Assembly (NCBI RefSeq): GCF_008180615.1
Contig: NZ_VTEH01000006.1
Coordinates: 1,040 to 65,039 of the forward strand
Length of the DNA: 64,000 nt
Direction: 5' to 3'
Source: Rossellomorea vietnamensis
Lineage (GTDB): Bacteria > Bacillota > Bacilli > Bacillales > Bacillaceae_B
How positions within the stretch are numbered: the stretch's first letter is position 1; each line of letters opens with the position of its first letter. The translations under genes were made by a program, and so were the position numbers. This document shows, in pieces, positions 17,008 to 29,042 of this stretch. The notes beneath the pieces are model-generated. The model worked only from the letters and a program-made list of their open reading frames with translations, had not been told where the DNA came from and did not search any database.

Positions 17008-17513
17008 AAAGGCTCTTTTCTAAGTGATTGTTTTTTTTGAATGTTTTTGTTCCTCCCCCCTTTTACTAAGCAGGATTGGAGCGGAAAGCGTGCAACCTCC
17101 TGCGGGACAGGTCAGACCCCGCAGGTAAATCTAGCTTCAGCGGCCAGGGACTAGCAGATTTCGGTCTCTCTCCTTGCTAATCTAGCTGCAAGGCCTAAGG
17201 CGGCGTACGGACTTCCCTGCCTCCTCCTTGCGATAAGTCAACATCAACTCACTACGTTCGTTGTGTTTCCTTTATCTCATGCGGAGTCAGTCCAGTCCGT
17301 ACGCCGCTGAGCGGGGCCTTTCCACTTTATTAAGATAAGTCATCATCGAATGGCTTTCGCTCTTCGTGATTTTTTAATCTCATGCGAGAAGCCTAAAATC
17401 TGTACGTCGCTGAACGGCCGCTTCCGCTTTTTATGAAGCCGAGGAGGCCTGAACGCCCGCCTGCATCGGAAATTCATACGATTAGAGAAGCCACAATCTT
17501 TGCAAAAGAAGCC
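17008..17513. mobile_element. MITE-like repeat with a nested second repeat
   Basis: The left end AAAGGCTCTTTTC and the right part (GAAGCCACAATCTTTGC) match the two ends of the element at 61956-62202 in inverted orientation. Inside there is an additional GC-richer block from about 17128 to 17450. It contains two tandem-like segments sharing ATAAGTCA-CATC, ATCTCATGCG and GTACGnCGCTGA. This is a second repeat family inserted into the first. No transposase is encoded. Confidence 0.75.
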
Positions 17514-17543
17514 TTGCGAAAGAGCGTTATAAAAAGACAAAAT

Positions 17544-17578
17544 AAAAAACGATCTCCCATAATGGGAGATCGTTTTTT
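17544..17578 (-). terminator. Terminator of rpsT
   Basis: Stem AACGATCTCCCA / TGGGAGATCGTT with TTTTTT on the minus strand. The plus strand also ends in T's, so it can act in both directions. Confidence 0.9.
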
Positions 17579-17590
17579 AAAAGAAAGAAA

Positions 17591-17842
17591 TTAGTTAACT
17601 TTTTTCATTAAGCGTGATTTTGAACGATCAGCAGCGTTTCTGTGGATAAGACCTTTTTGAGCTGCTTTATCTAAATGCTTAACTGCTTCGGAAACTAATG
17701 CTTTAGCGTTATCATCGTTGTTTTGTGCAGCAGCTTCCGCTTTTTTAACTGCAGTACGCATAGCTGACTTTACAGTTACGTTTTGTGCATTCTTTGCTTC
17801 GTTCGTTTTTACGCGTTTGATAGCAGATTTAATATTTGGCAT
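17591..17842 (-). CDS. rpsT: Ribosomal protein bS20
   Basis: Small-subunit protein that binds the 5' domain of 16S rRNA (83 aa). The sequence starts [15 protein letters not shown] and is rich in Lys/Ala helices ([20 protein letters not shown]), as usual for S20. The start is ATG 17842 behind AGGAGGTG. A GTG nine bases earlier overlaps the ribosome binding site and is rejected. Single-gene unit opposite to its neighbours, as in B. subtilis. Confidence 0.96.
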   Translation of the reverse strand: MPNIKSAIKRVKTNEAKNAQNVTVKSAMRTAVKKAEAAAQNNDDNAKALVSEAVKHLDKAAQKGLIHRNAADRSKSRLMKKVN

Positions 17843-18044
17843 TCCTGTCACCTCCTACAAAGCGATCGAGAATTATATTGTACTCGATTTTTACAATTCC
17901 TAAATTTAATCAGAACAAATGATATTTTATCAAATCGCCGTGTATATTGCAATACTCTTCGATTGAAAAAGATAATAGAATGAATGAAAGTTCCTCTATG
18001 GCGCAAGATAGTGATATGAAGAAAATTCAAGGGGGCTGTCAAGA

Positions 18045-19175
18045 ATGGAAGAAAAACAAACAGTCGATCTAAGCAAATACGCTATTAGAACCGACCTTGC
18101 TGTAGAGGCGAGGGAGATGGTGCTTGCTGAGAAAAGCAAAGATGCAGAGAAAGCAGAACAGGTCTCTGAGTTAAAGGGGGTTATCGTCAATGAGAGAGAA
18201 ATAGATGGAATCAATATATCACATGTAAAAATCACGGATGAAGGCGAAGAGCTGCTAGGAAAAAAAGCCGGAAACTATTTAACGATTGAAGCACATGGAA
18301 TCAGGCAGAGCCAGGCAGACCTTCAACAGAGGGTGGAAGAAGTATTTGCCAAAGAATTCAGCGCGTTTCTGAAAGAAAAGGGAATTAGCCCTAATGCAAG
18401 CTGCCTGATCGTCGGACTGGGCAACTGGAATGTCACCCCCGACGCTCTCGGACCTTTAGTGTGTGAAAACCTTATAGTGACCCGCCATTTGTTTGAGCTT
18501 CAGCCAGAAGCAGTTGAAGAAGGATATCGTCCTGTATCAGCACTGGCACCAGGTGTCATGGGCCTTACCGGAATCGAGACGAGCGACATTATATTTGGTG
18601 TGGTGGAAAAGTCGAAACCGGATTTCGTCATAGCGGTTGACGCACTGGCTTCCCGTTCTATCGAAAGAGTTAACTCTACCATTCAGATTTCCGATACAGG
18701 AATCCATCCTGGCTCGGGTGTCGGAAATAAACGGAAAGGGCTGGATGAGAATACGCTGGGAGTTCCAGTCATAGCGATTGGGATACCAACCGTCGTCGAT
18801 GCGGTTACTATTGCGAGTGACACCGTCGATTTCCTTCTTAAGCATTTCGGCAAAGAGTTAAAAGAAGGAGATAAACCCTCCCGTGCCCTTTCACCAGCCG
18901 GCATGACATTCGGCGAAAGAAGAAAACTGACAGAGGAAGACCTGCCTGAAGAACATCACAGAAAAACATTCCTTGGGATAGTCGGCACTCTTGAAGATGA
19001 AGAGAAAAGAAAGCTCATCCATGAAGTGCTTGCGCCGATCGGACATAACTTGATGGTGACCCCTAAAGAAGTGGATGTTTTCATAGAAGACATGGCCAAC
19101 CTCGTCGCAAGCGGATTGAATGCGGCTTTACATCAAGCCGTGAACCAAGAGGATACAGGATTTAAAACTCATTGA
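18045..19175 (+). CDS. gpr: Germination protease GPR
   Basis: Degrades small acid-soluble spore proteins early in germination (376 aa). The zymogen N-terminus ([18 protein letters not shown]) is the stretch removed on activation. Conserved blocks follow: [29 protein letters not shown] and [12 protein letters not shown]. It is expected to be transcribed by sigma-G in the forespore. A GCAATA/GATAATA pair (about 17949/17971) is a possible but weak match. ATG 18045 follows AAGGGGG. Confidence 0.95.
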   Translation: MEEKQTVDLSKYAIRTDLAVEAREMVLAEKSKDAEKAEQVSELKGVIVNEREIDGINISHVKITDEGEELLGKKAGNYLTIEAHGIRQSQADLQQRVEEVFAKEFSAFLKEKGISPNASCLIVGLGNWNVTPDALGPLVCENLIVTRHLFELQPEAVEEGYRPVSALAPGVMGLTGIETSDIIFGVVEKSKPDFVIAVDALASRSIERVNSTIQISDTGIHPGSGVGNKRKGLDENTLGVPVIAIGIPTVVDAVTIASDTVDFLLKHFGKELKEGDKPSRALSPAGMTFGERRKLTEEDLPEEHHRKTFLGIVGTLEDEEKRKLIHEVLAPIGHNLMVTPKEVDVFIEDMANLVASGLNAALHQAVNQEDTGFKTH

Positions 19176-19182
19176 CCGTAGA

Positions 19183-19212
19183 AGCATAAGCCCTTTGGCT
19201 TGTGCTTTTTTA
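19183..19212 (+). terminator. Terminator of gpr
   Basis: Stem AGCATAAGCC / GGCTTGTGCT (one G-U pair) followed by TTTTTT. Confidence 0.85.
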
Positions 19213-19487
19213 GTTGCTATTTAATCGATGAACCAACGGAGGAACCATTGGCCGGATCCGGTTGAACCAAATGAAAGTGATCCTTGCGGCAGCATTGTAT
19301 ATCAACAGGAGAGATGTCCCTTAATTAGTGGTGAAAATCAAAATTTTAGTCAATTTTCTCTTGGATCTATAGTCTTCAAGATCCTCCCCGAATCAAAATC
19401 TGCTTTTCTCCAGGCACCTATTTTCCGGTTCTACTTTTTCTATCTCTATCATATTTTGTACTAGAGTCGAGAAGGAAGGGTGGAATA
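19213..19487. other. gpr-spoIIP intergenic region
   Basis: About 275 bp without a credible gene. It holds a fragment resembling the palindromic elements (GTCCCTTAATTAGTGGTG near 19317, compare CCCTTAATTAGTAAAT near 9826) and a CTTTTCTCCAGGC-like remnant of the other repeat family. The spoIIP promoter (expected sigma-E) could not be placed with confidence. Confidence 0.5.
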
Positions 19488-20693
19488 ATGAAGTCGTATA
19501 AGTCGTCCAATTATGTTGTAGCAGTGAATCTATCGACAATAGTTAAGGGAATCCTGGCGTTTGTTTTTGGCCTTCTTACGATTTTTTCTTTATCAGGCAT
19601 ACTCACATCGCTCAAGCCGGAATACAGGATCAGCTCAAATTCTGTGAATCATGCAGCTGAAAATGTTTCTGGAGCGATGTTATATACTCTTTTCACTATT
19701 GAAAACAGGGCATTCAAGACGGCCGACCCGGTGGAAGAAGAGCTCCCTTCCATGTCTAATCTGATTTTCAGGCTTGCAACCAATGTCAGTTTCGAGGACC
19801 CCCGCAGTTTTCTCGGAAGGGAACTTCCTGGCTTTTCAATATTTGACTCAGAAATTCTGGTTGCAGGGGAAGGTACTGATTTTACAAATATGCCTTATGA
19901 ATCTGTCCCGCCGGCTGAAGCGCTTAATCCAGAAAATGATGCGCAGCTGCAGAACACGGAAAAAATAGAAAACCCTTCATCCGCTGATAATCCGGATAAC
20001 AAGGGCCTGTCAACTGGCGATAAGAAAACAGTGTATCTCTACTTCACACACACAAGGGAATCCTATCTTCCTTACCTAAAAGATGTAACAAATCCCAATT
20101 TAGCTCACCATTCGCAAATAAATGTGACGAAAGTTGGAGATAAATTAAAAGAAGAACTGGAAAACAGGGGCATCGGCACAATGATTGACAAAACGGATGT
20201 TATAGCGAACCTGGATAAGAAAGGGCTCGATTATTGGTATGCCTATCAGGAATCCCGGCCGGTCGCACAAGCGGCAATGGCAGGAAATAAGGATTTGATT
20301 TATCTGATTGATATCCACAGAGATTCACAAAGAAAGGATATCACCACTGCCAGCATCAATGGCCAGCCATACGCAAAATTGGCTTTTGTAGTCGGAGCGG
20401 AACATCCGAATTATGAACAAAACCTGAAGATTGCAACTGAACTTCATAATCAGTTGAATACAAAGTATAAGGGGATTTCCCGAGGGGTTTTCGTTAAAAA
20501 AGGCAGCGGGACCAATGGAAAGTTCAATCAGGATCTTACCGGCAATTCCCTCCTGGTGGAGTTCGGCGGAGTCGATAATACCTTTGAGGAGCTGAACCGG
20601 TCGTCCGCGGCATTGGCTGATGTGTTCTCGGAATATTACTGGCAGGCAGATAAAGTCGGACATGTTATCTCAGCTCCTGCGGCCAGTCAATGA
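19488..20693 (+). CDS. spoIIP: Stage II sporulation protein P, engulfment hydrolase
   Basis: Peptidoglycan amidase and endopeptidase that works with SpoIID and SpoIIM to thin septal wall and drive engulfment. 401 aa. An N-terminal membrane anchor lies at about residues 18-38, then a low-complexity linker. The catalytic domain has YFTHTRESYLP, DIHRDSQR and LLVEFGGVDNT, which carry the metal ligands and catalytic Glu. ATG 19488 follows AGAAGGAAGGGTGG. Conserved gpr-spoIIP order. Confidence 0.95.
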   Translation: MKSYKSSNYVVAVNLSTIVKGILAFVFGLLTIFSLSGILTSLKPEYRISSNSVNHAAENVSGAMLYTLFTIENRAFKTADPVEEELPSMSNLIFRLATNVSFEDPRSFLGRELPGFSIFDSEILVAGEGTDFTNMPYESVPPAEALNPENDAQLQNTEKIENPSSADNPDNKGLSTGDKKTVYLYFTHTRESYLPYLKDVTNPNLAHHSQINVTKVGDKLKEELENRGIGTMIDKTDVIANLDKKGLDYWYAYQESRPVAQAAMAGNKDLIYLIDIHRDSQRKDITTASINGQPYAKLAFVVGAEHPNYEQNLKIATELHNQLNTKYKGISRGVFVKKGSGTNGKFNQDLTGNSLLVEFGGVDNTFEELNRSSAALADVFSEYYWQADKVGHVISAPAASQ

Positions 20694-20718
20694 TCAATTT
20701 TAGAAGAGGATGAACAAA

Positions 20719-21054
20719 ATGAGACGATTCGTACTGAAAAGCATACTGCTGGTTTCCATATTATTCGTCGGAGTTCTAATCGGGATGCAGAAAGCAAATG
20801 ACGGGATCAGGGATATGAAAGGGTATGACGAGGATGGGTTTGGTACACCACTGACAATTTCGGAAGACGAGACAGGGAATATCGAGGCCTCCCTCTTAGG
20901 GCAGGAAATGGGAAGTGCCTCCATTTCCGAGAAGAAAAAGAAGCTTGAGGAAATGAAAAGCTTTAATTTTTTTTCGGAAATAGGGAAATCTGTAGCTGGG
21001 GCTGTGAAAAGCATTGCTGAAAAGACAGTCGAATTGGTTTCATCGTTAATATGA
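20719..21054 (+). CDS. yqxA: YqxA family protein (DUF3679)
   Basis: A 111-aa protein with an N-terminal membrane helix (residues 6-22, LKSILLVSILFVGVLIGM) and a charged extracytoplasmic tail ending in an amphipathic helix. It lies directly after spoIIP as in B. subtilis. The function is unknown. I prefer ATG 20719, spaced from AGAGGA. ATG 20710 overlaps that site. Confidence 0.85.
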   Translation: MRRFVLKSILLVSILFVGVLIGMQKANDGIRDMKGYDEDGFGTPLTISEDETGNIEASLLGQEMGSASISEKKKKLEEMKSFNFFSEIGKSVAGAVKSIAEKTVELVSSLI

Positions 21055-21057
21055 AAA

Positions 21058-21090
21058 AATAGACGCTTCCGGCGGGCAGCGTCTATTATC
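21058..21090. terminator. Hairpin after yqxA
   Basis: Stem AATAGACGCT / AGCGTCTATT with a 10-nt loop. It is flanked by A's on the left, so its T-tract lies on the minus strand. On the plus strand the tail is only ATCTTG, so plus-strand termination would be weak. Confidence 0.6.
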
Positions 21091-21214
21091 TTGTTTAGAT
21101 ATAATTCTTTGACTTCAACGAATAGCAAGGAAACCTACACCAAGTGAGAGAAAATATAATGCGATCATTGAGGAAACCTGCCATCCAGTGAGGAATGATA
21201 AAGGCAATGTACGG

Positions 21215-21825
21215 TCAATGGGTTCATTGAGACCATTACGGCTGGAAATAACATCCGACAGGGTTTCAAGGAAGCACTCTAGAAACCAGTTCAAGCGAAA
21301 ATAAGATCTGACAGGGTCTCAAGGAAGCTCCTAGAGACCGCTACAGCTGGAAATAAGCTCAGTCAGGGTCTCAAGGAAGCTTCTAGAGACCAGTTCAAGC
21401 GGAAATAAGATCTGACAGGGTCTCAAGGAAGCTTCTAGAGACCAGTTCAAGCGGAAATAAGCTCTGACAGGGTCTCAAGGAAGCTTCTAGAGACCAGTTC
21501 AAGCGGAAATAAGCTCTGACAGGGTCTCAAGGAAGCTCCTAGAGACCAGTTCAAGCGGAAATAAGCTCTGACAGGGTCTCAAGGAAGCTCCTAGAGACCA
21601 GTTCAAGCGGAAATAAGATCTAACAGGGTCTCAAGGAAGCACTCTAGAGACCACTTCAAGCGGAAATAAGCTCTGACATGGTCTCGAGGAAGCTTCTAGA
21701 AACCACTTCAAGCGGAAATAAGATCTGACAGGGTCTCGAGGAAGCTTCTAGAAACCACTTCAAGTGGAAATAAGCTCTGTAAGGGTCTCAAGGAAGCATT
21801 CTAGAAGCCGCTGAAGCTGAAAGCA
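21215..21825. repeat. Tandem array of 52-bp palindromic units upstream of lepA
   Basis: Eleven recognisable units, plus one decayed unit at the left edge. The GTCTC mark falls at 21263, 21316, 21368, 21420, 21472, 21524, 21576, 21628, 21681, 21733 and 21785, a period of 52 bp with two 53-bp steps. Each unit contains a near-palindrome of about 25 bp with arms GGTCTC / GAGACC around GGAAGCTTC, and a linker CAGTTCAAGCGGAAATAAG. Central units are almost identical and outer ones decay. No reading frame is maintained. Confidence 0.95.
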
Positions 21826-21914
21826 CCCGGCCGTCACACTGGGATTTGAGAAATTTCCATGCCGGTTACTAAAGCATATGACAGTCGCATTTCCAAGCAC
21901 TGTCATGGTTATGA

Positions 21915-21943
21915 TTGAATATTGCTATGTGTACTGATATAAT
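21915..21943 (+). promoter_or_regulatory. Sigma-A promoter of lepA
   Basis: TTGAAT at 21915 and TATAAT at 21938, spaced 17 bp, lie about 45 bp before the lepA start and just downstream of the 52-bp array. Confidence 0.8.
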
Positions 21944-21985
21944 TCAAAATAGTGTACATGCGTCGATTAACAGGAGTTGAAAGTA

Positions 21986-23821
21986 ATGAACCGTGAGGAA
22001 AAATTAAAACGACAACAGAAAATACGTAACTTTTCTATCATTGCTCACATAGATCATGGAAAATCTACTTTGGCAGATAGAATTCTTGAGAAAACAAAGG
22101 CATTGACTGCCAGAGAAATGAAAGAGCAGCTGCTTGATTCAATGGACCTCGAAAGGGAACGTGGAATTACAATTAAGCTGAATTCTGTTCAACTAAAATA
22201 TCAGGCAAAAGATGGGGAAGAATATATCTTCCATTTGATTGATACACCGGGTCACGTCGATTTCACCTATGAAGTTTCCCGAAGCTTGGCAGCATGCGAA
22301 GGTGCAGTTCTTGTCGTCGATGCGGCTCAAGGAATTGAAGCCCAGACGCTTGCCAATGTTTACCTGGCACTGGATAACAATCTTGAAATTCTTCCGGTCA
22401 TCAATAAAATTGACCTTCCGGCAGCAGATCCGGAACGCGTAAGGCAGGAAGTGGAAGATGTCATCGGGTTGGATGCATCTGAAGCCGTCCTTGCTTCAGC
22501 AAAAGCGGGAATCGGCATTGAAGATATCCTTGAGCAGGTGGTTGAAAAGGTTCCTGCGCCAACAGGGGACCCAGATAAGCCTCTGCAGGCTCTGATTTTT
22601 GATTCCCTGTACGATTCTTATCGGGGAGTTATTGCTTATATCCGTGTCATGGAAGGTTCTGTGAAGGTCGGCGACAAAATCAAAATGATGGCGACCGGCA
22701 AGGAATTTGAAGTCAATGATGTGGGAGTGTTCACTCCAAAAGCGACTTCTGCTAAAGAATTGACAGTCGGAGATGTAGGCTACTTAACGGCTGCCATTAA
22801 GAATGTTGGGGACACTCGTGTCGGTGATACCATTACAGGAGCGAAGAATCCTGCGGACAAGGCTCTTCCTGGATACAGAAGGCTTAACCCAATGGTTTAT
22901 TGCGGATTGTATCCGATTGATTCGGCAAAGTACAATGACCTCCGCGAAGCCTTGGAAAGACTGGAACTGAATGACTCAGCTCTTCAGTATGAGCCGGAAA
23001 CATCTCAAGCACTTGGATTTGGTTTCAGATGTGGATTCCTTGGACTGCTTCATATGGAGATCATACAGGAACGTATTGAACGTGAATTCAAAATCGATCT
23101 GATTACAACAGCCCCAAGTGTTATTTACAATGTACTGCTGACAGATGGCGAAGAGCTTAAGGTCGATAATCCTTCCATGATGCCTGATCCGCAAAAGGTC
23201 GAGAGTGTTGAGGAACCTTATGTAAAAGCCACAATGATGGTGCCGAATGACTATGTTGGAGCCGTCATGGAATTATGCCAGGGCAAACGGGGGAATTTCA
23301 TCGATATGCAGTATATGGATGAAACCCGCGTTAACATTGTGTATGAAATTCCTTTGGCTGAAATCGTCTATGATTTCTTTGATCAGTTGAAATCAGGTAC
23401 TAAAGGATATGCTTCATTTGATTATGAACTCATAGGCTATAAAGAATCCAAACTTGTGAAAATGGATATTCTTTTGAATGCAGAGCAGGTTGATGCTTTA
23501 AGCTTCATCGTTCATAGAGACTTTGCGTATGATAGAGGAAAGATCATTGTCGATAAATTAAAGGAACTCATCCCAAGACAGCAGTTTGAGGTTCCTATTC
23601 AAGCAGCAATCGGCCAGAAAATCGTGGCTCGTTCCACAATCAAAGCCATCCGTAAGAACGTACTCGCTAAGTGTTATGGTGGAGACATTTCACGTAAACG
23701 TAAGCTTCTTGAAAAGCAAAAAGAAGGTAAGAAACGAATGAAGCAGGTTGGTTCTGTGGAAGTTCCGCAAGAGGCGTTCATGGCTGTCCTGAAAATGGAT
23801 GACGACGGTGGCTCTAAGTAA
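21986..23821 (+). CDS. lepA: Elongation factor 4 (LepA)
   Basis: A ribosome-associated GTPase, linked to translation initiation and 30S biogenesis. 611 aa. G motifs are [21 protein letters not shown] and NKIDLP, followed by EF-G-like domains and the LepA-specific C-terminus ([20 protein letters not shown]). I use ATG 21986, 9 nt after AGGAG. The in-frame TTG at 21977 abuts the ribosome binding site. Confidence 0.97.
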   Translation: MNREEKLKRQQKIRNFSIIAHIDHGKSTLADRILEKTKALTAREMKEQLLDSMDLERERGITIKLNSVQLKYQAKDGEEYIFHLIDTPGHVDFTYEVSRSLAACEGAVLVVDAAQGIEAQTLANVYLALDNNLEILPVINKIDLPAADPERVRQEVEDVIGLDASEAVLASAKAGIGIEDILEQVVEKVPAPTGDPDKPLQALIFDSLYDSYRGVIAYIRVMEGSVKVGDKIKMMATGKEFEVNDVGVFTPKATSAKELTVGDVGYLTAAIKNVGDTRVGDTITGAKNPADKALPGYRRLNPMVYCGLYPIDSAKYNDLREALERLELNDSALQYEPETSQALGFGFRCGFLGLLHMEIIQERIEREFKIDLITTAPSVIYNVLLTDGEELKVDNPSMMPDPQKVESVEEPYVKATMMVPNDYVGAVMELCQGKRGNFIDMQYMDETRVNIVYEIPLAEIVYDFFDQLKSGTKGYASFDYELIGYKESKLVKMDILLNAEQVDALSFIVHRDFAYDRGKIIVDKLKELIPRQQFEVPIQAAIGQKIVARSTIKAIRKNVLAKCYGGDISRKRKLLEKQKEGKKRMKQVGSVEVPQEAFMAVLKMDDDGGSK

Positions 23822-23867
23822 GATTTTTAACTAAAAATTCAAGATCTCGATTATTAATAAGACAAAT

Positions 23868-23904
23868 GGGGGGGATTGCTTGTGTTCAGAGCAGGCCCCC
23901 CTTT
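23868..23904 (+). terminator. G/C-rich hairpin between lepA and hemW
   Basis: A run of G's at 23868-23874 can pair with the C run around 23895-23901, followed by TTTCTCT. A weak terminator or attenuator. Confidence 0.5.
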
Positions 23905-23938
23905 CTCTATCGGGATTTAATATAAAGGTAGTGAAAAC

Positions 23939-25081
23939 ATGATACGTTCAGCATATATTCATATCCCCTTCTGCCATCATATCTGCCATTATTGTGATTT
24001 TAACAAGGTGTTCATGAAGGGGCAGCCGGTGGACGACTATCTGGCTTCGTTGGATAAAGAAATGAAAATGGGAATAGAAAAATACCCATCCGAAAAATTG
24101 TCGACGATTTTTGTTGGAGGAGGGACACCGACAGCCTTAAATGCCTCCCAGCTCGAGGTTTTTTGTAAAAGCATCAATGCGTCCCTTCCATACTCAAAGG
24201 ATGAGGTGGAGTTTACTTTCGAAGCTAACCCAGGTGATTTGACGAGCGATAAATTGGAAGTGCTGCATGATCATGGTGTGAATCGTTTAAGCTTTGGTGT
24301 TCAGTCCTTCAATGATGATCTGCTTGAAAGGATCGGCAGGAATCATAGAAGCAAGGATGTATACACCTCAATCGACGCAGCCAGAAAAGCAGGATTTGAC
24401 AATATCAGCATTGATTTGATCTACGCCTTGCCTGGGCAGACTGTTGAGGACTTTAAGCACACCCTAAGGACGGCTTTAGAATTCGATCTTCCTCATTACT
24501 CAGGATATTCTCTCATTATTGAACCAAAAACGGTATTTTATAATTTGATGAGAAAAGGAAAACTGTCTTTGCCTCCACAGGAAGCGGAAGCAGAGATGTA
24601 CAGTGTATTGATGGAAGAAATGCAGGCTGCAGGAATCAATCAATATGAAATCAGCAACTTTGCCAAAAAGGGATATGAAAGCAAGCATAATCTAGTTTAC
24701 TGGGATAATGAAGAATACTATGGTTTTGGAGCGGGTGCTCATGGATATGCCGAGGGAAACCGGTATAGCAATTTTGGTCCCTTGAAAAAATATATGGAGC
24801 CCCTGGCTGACGGAAAGCTGCCGATCATTGAGAGCCATGAACAAACGACAGCTGAAAAGATGGAAGAAGAAATGTTTCTTGGGCTGCGCAAAACAGAAGG
24901 AGTATCTGTTGCCCGATTTACAGAAAAGTTCGGAGAGAGCCCGATGACAGTCTTCAAGGAAGCGGTCGAAGAAATGGTTGAGAAGGAATTATTGTCTGTA
25001 GAGGACGCACATATCCGATTGACCCAAAGAGGGAAGTTTCTTGGCAACGAAGTCTTTCAGGCTTTTCTGGGAGTGATATAA
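23939..25081 (+). CDS. hemW: Radical SAM heme chaperone HemW
   Basis: A 380-aa radical SAM protein of the HemN/HemW group. The 4Fe-4S site is CHHICHYC (residues 12-19) and the SAM-binding glycine block is VGGGTPT. The following blocks (ANPGDLT, RLSFGVQSF, IDLIYALPGQ) are typical. HemN coproporphyrinogen dehydrogenases carry an extra upstream Cys and N-terminal extension, absent here. The heme-chaperone assignment is therefore preferred over coproporphyrinogen oxidation. Follows lepA as in B. subtilis. Confidence 0.92.
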   Translation: MIRSAYIHIPFCHHICHYCDFNKVFMKGQPVDDYLASLDKEMKMGIEKYPSEKLSTIFVGGGTPTALNASQLEVFCKSINASLPYSKDEVEFTFEANPGDLTSDKLEVLHDHGVNRLSFGVQSFNDDLLERIGRNHRSKDVYTSIDAARKAGFDNISIDLIYALPGQTVEDFKHTLRTALEFDLPHYSGYSLIIEPKTVFYNLMRKGKLSLPPQEAEAEMYSVLMEEMQAAGINQYEISNFAKKGYESKHNLVYWDNEEYYGFGAGAHGYAEGNRYSNFGPLKKYMEPLADGKLPIIESHEQTTAEKMEEEMFLGLRKTEGVSVARFTEKFGESPMTVFKEAVEEMVEKELLSVEDAHIRLTQRGKFLGNEVFQAFLGVI

Positions 25082-25149
25082 GGAAAATAATTTACATTAT
25101 TATCCTATTTTCTACTTAAGCTAAAAAGAAAAGATCTAGACTTCCGGAT

Positions 25150-25245
25150 TAGAGAGAAAACTATATAAGGAAAACCAGCCTTTTTTTCTTTGGAACATTT
25201 GCCTGTCGGGGCTGACCAAGGCGCTTCCGCTTTTGATGGTAAATA
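25150..25245. repeat. Degenerate CCTGTCGGGGCTGACC-type repeat
   Basis: Contains AGCCTTTTTTTCTTTGGAACA, TTGCCTGTCGGGGCTGACC and GGCGCTTCCGCTTTT, shared with the copies near 35836-35945 and 62255-62377. Confidence 0.7.
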
Positions 25246-25282
25246 TTACAGAAAAAATTGACGACGAAACGATTTGTTCTAA

Positions 25283-25311
25283 TTGACATCTCTTAGCTGA
25301 TTTGATAATTT
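25283..25311 (+). promoter_or_regulatory. Sigma-A promoter of the hrcA-dnaK operon
   Basis: TTGACA at 25283 with TAATTT at 25306 (17-bp spacing); GATAAT two bases earlier is an alternative -10. It lies just upstream of the CIRCE operator. Confidence 0.8.
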
Positions 25312-25321
25312 ATTATTAGAT

Positions 25322-25348
25322 TTAGCACTCATTCAACGAGAGTGCTAA
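25322..25348 (+). promoter_or_regulatory. CIRCE operator for HrcA
   Basis: A perfect TTAGCACTC / GAGTGCTAA inverted repeat with a 9-bp spacer, 12 bp before hrcA. HrcA binding here represses the class I heat-shock operon; GroEL availability modulates HrcA. Confidence 0.98.
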
Positions 25349-25360
25349 CAGAGGTGATGA

Positions 25361-26392
25361 ATGTTGTTAACAGATCGACAGTTGCTTATACTTCAAGTAA
25401 TCATTGATGATTTCATCCGGTCTGCACAACCTGTAGGTTCGAGAAGCCTGTCTAAAAAGGAAGAGATATCCTTCAGTTCCGCTACAATCAGGAATGAGAT
25501 GGCAGACTTGGAGGATTTCGGTTTTATCGAGAAGCCGCACACATCTTCCGGACGGATTCCATCAGAAAAAGGCTACAGATATTATGTGGACCATCTGCTT
25601 TCCCCTGTTCAGCTTGCGAAGAAGGATGTAAAAACAATTCGTTCCATTTTCGCTGAAAGGATCTACGAAATGGAAAAGGTTGTGGAGAGGTCAGCGAAGA
25701 TACTTTCCGAACTTACCAATTATACGGCTATCGTTCTTGGACCCGGGGTAAAGGAAAACAAGCTTAAGAAAATACAGATCATCCCTATAAACGACGAGAC
25801 AGCCGTGGCGATCATTGTAACCGATACGGGCCATGTCCAGAATCGCATGTTCACGATACCAAAGGCAGTCGACTCCAATGATTTGGAGAAGCTGGTCAAC
25901 ATTTTGAATGAACGTTTATCAGGAGTGCCGATGACAGAGCTTAATGATAAAATCTTCAAAGAGGTGGCACAGCTCCTTAAGCAGCACATTCATAATTATG
26001 ATCTGATGCTTCATTCATTGGTGAATACTATGGATTTGCCGGCGAATGAGAAAATCTTCTTCGGCGGTAAAACAAATATGCTTAACCAACCAGAATTCAA
26101 TGATATCCACAAGGTCCGCCTGCTGTTGAACATGATCGAGCAGGAGGAGGGCATCTATGATATGATCAAGCATCTTCCGAACGGCCTTCATGTAAAAATC
26201 GGCAAGGAAAACAATGTGTCTGCGATGGAAGACTGCAGTCTCATTACCGCTTCCTATTCTGTGGCAAATGAGAAGGTAGGCTCTATTGCCATACTTGGAC
26301 CGACAAGGATGGAGTATTCGCGGGTGATCAGCTTATTGAACTATTTAAGCGAAGATATGTCCAAGGCGATGACGAAGCTGTATCAAAGCTGA
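25361..26392 (+). CDS. hrcA: Heat-inducible repressor HrcA
   Basis: A 343-aa repressor of class I heat-shock genes. The N-terminal winged helix ([29 protein letters not shown]) binds CIRCE. A GAF-like dimerisation region follows and ends in [11 protein letters not shown]. Autoregulated by the CIRCE element directly in front. First gene of the hrcA-grpE-dnaK-dnaJ operon. Confidence 0.97.
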   Translation: MLLTDRQLLILQVIIDDFIRSAQPVGSRSLSKKEEISFSSATIRNEMADLEDFGFIEKPHTSSGRIPSEKGYRYYVDHLLSPVQLAKKDVKTIRSIFAERIYEMEKVVERSAKILSELTNYTAIVLGPGVKENKLKKIQIIPINDETAVAIIVTDTGHVQNRMFTIPKAVDSNDLEKLVNILNERLSGVPMTELNDKIFKEVAQLLKQHIHNYDLMLHSLVNTMDLPANEKIFFGGKTNMLNQPEFNDIHKVRLLLNMIEQEEGIYDMIKHLPNGLHVKIGKENNVSAMEDCSLITASYSVANEKVGSIAILGPTRMEYSRVISLLNYLSEDMSKAMTKLYQS

Positions 26393-26523
26393 GTCGTGTG
26401 GATATATTGATAAAGGATATCGGGGCCTAAACAAAGCGGTTTGCTGGGATGGTCCCCGATATAGAATTGGAAACACTTGGTGAAAGAGGGGTAATCCCTC
26501 AGCTTTTTAAGGAGGTGAAAGGA

Positions 26524-27114
26524 ATGGCAGAAGAAACGAACAACAAAGTTGATCAGGAACTGAATGATCAGCAAGAAGAAAGAACCTCTGAAGGTATTGA
26601 AGAAGAAATCTTCGCTGAAAGCCTGGAAGGACAGGAAGGTGAGGAGAAAGGTCAATCTCCGGAGGAAACACAAATTATTGAACTGCAGTCAAAGTTGGAT
26701 GAATCCGAAAGCCGTTACTTGAGATTGCGTGCCGATTTTGATAATTTCCGCCGCCGCGCCAACTTGGACCGTGAGGCGAATGAAAAATATAAAGCTCAAA
26801 GCATCGTAACGGAATTGCTTCCGGCAATCGACAATTTTGAGCGTGCATTGAATGTTGAGCCCGATAATGAACAGACAAAATCCTTGCTTCAAGGGATGGA
26901 AATGGTTTATCGTAGCTTAGTGGAAGCGCTGAAAAAAGAAGGTGTCGAGCCGATTGAAACTGTCGGGCAGGAGTTCGATCCTCATCTGCATCAAGCTGTT
27001 ATGCAGGGAGAAGACGAAAACTTCGGTTCAAACATTGTGACTGAAGAGTTCCAAAAAGGTTACAAACTGAAGGACCGCATTATTCGACCTTCAATGGTAA
27101 AAGTGAATCAATAA
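26524..27114 (+). CDS. grpE: Nucleotide exchange factor GrpE
   Basis: Releases ADP from DnaK. 196 aa, with a glutamate-rich disordered N-terminus, a long coiled coil (about 50-100), and the beta-domain signature [22 protein letters not shown] 26524 lies 7 nt after AAGGAGGTG. The longer open frame from 26449 lacks a ribosome binding site. Confidence 0.97.
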   Translation: MAEETNNKVDQELNDQQEERTSEGIEEEIFAESLEGQEGEEKGQSPEETQIIELQSKLDESESRYLRLRADFDNFRRRANLDREANEKYKAQSIVTELLPAIDNFERALNVEPDNEQTKSLLQGMEMVYRSLVEALKKEGVEPIETVGQEFDPHLHQAVMQGEDENFGSNIVTEEFQKGYKLKDRIIRPSMVKVNQ

Positions 27115-28974
<1,860 letters not shown>

Positions 28975-28989
28975 TTTTCAACTTCATAT

Positions 28990-29042
28990 AAATGGCCAGG
29001 GAAAGTCAAAGTCAGGTCTATCTTGACTTTGGCTTTTTCTTT
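28990..29042 (+). terminator. Terminator after dnaK
   Basis: Arms AAAGTCAA / TTGACTTT extended by GCC / GGC, followed by TTTTTCTTT. Suggests that part of the operon transcript ends here. Confidence 0.7.

Noticed and set aside
21215-21825. CRISPR or recombination (attachment-site) array before lepA
   Set aside because: Linkers are conserved rather than unique, and no integrase or cas gene is adjacent. A palindromic tandem repeat explains it.
23939-25081. Oxygen-independent coproporphyrinogen III dehydrogenase HemN
   Set aside because: It lacks the HemN N-terminal extension, and the size and the lepA-hrcA location are those of HemW.
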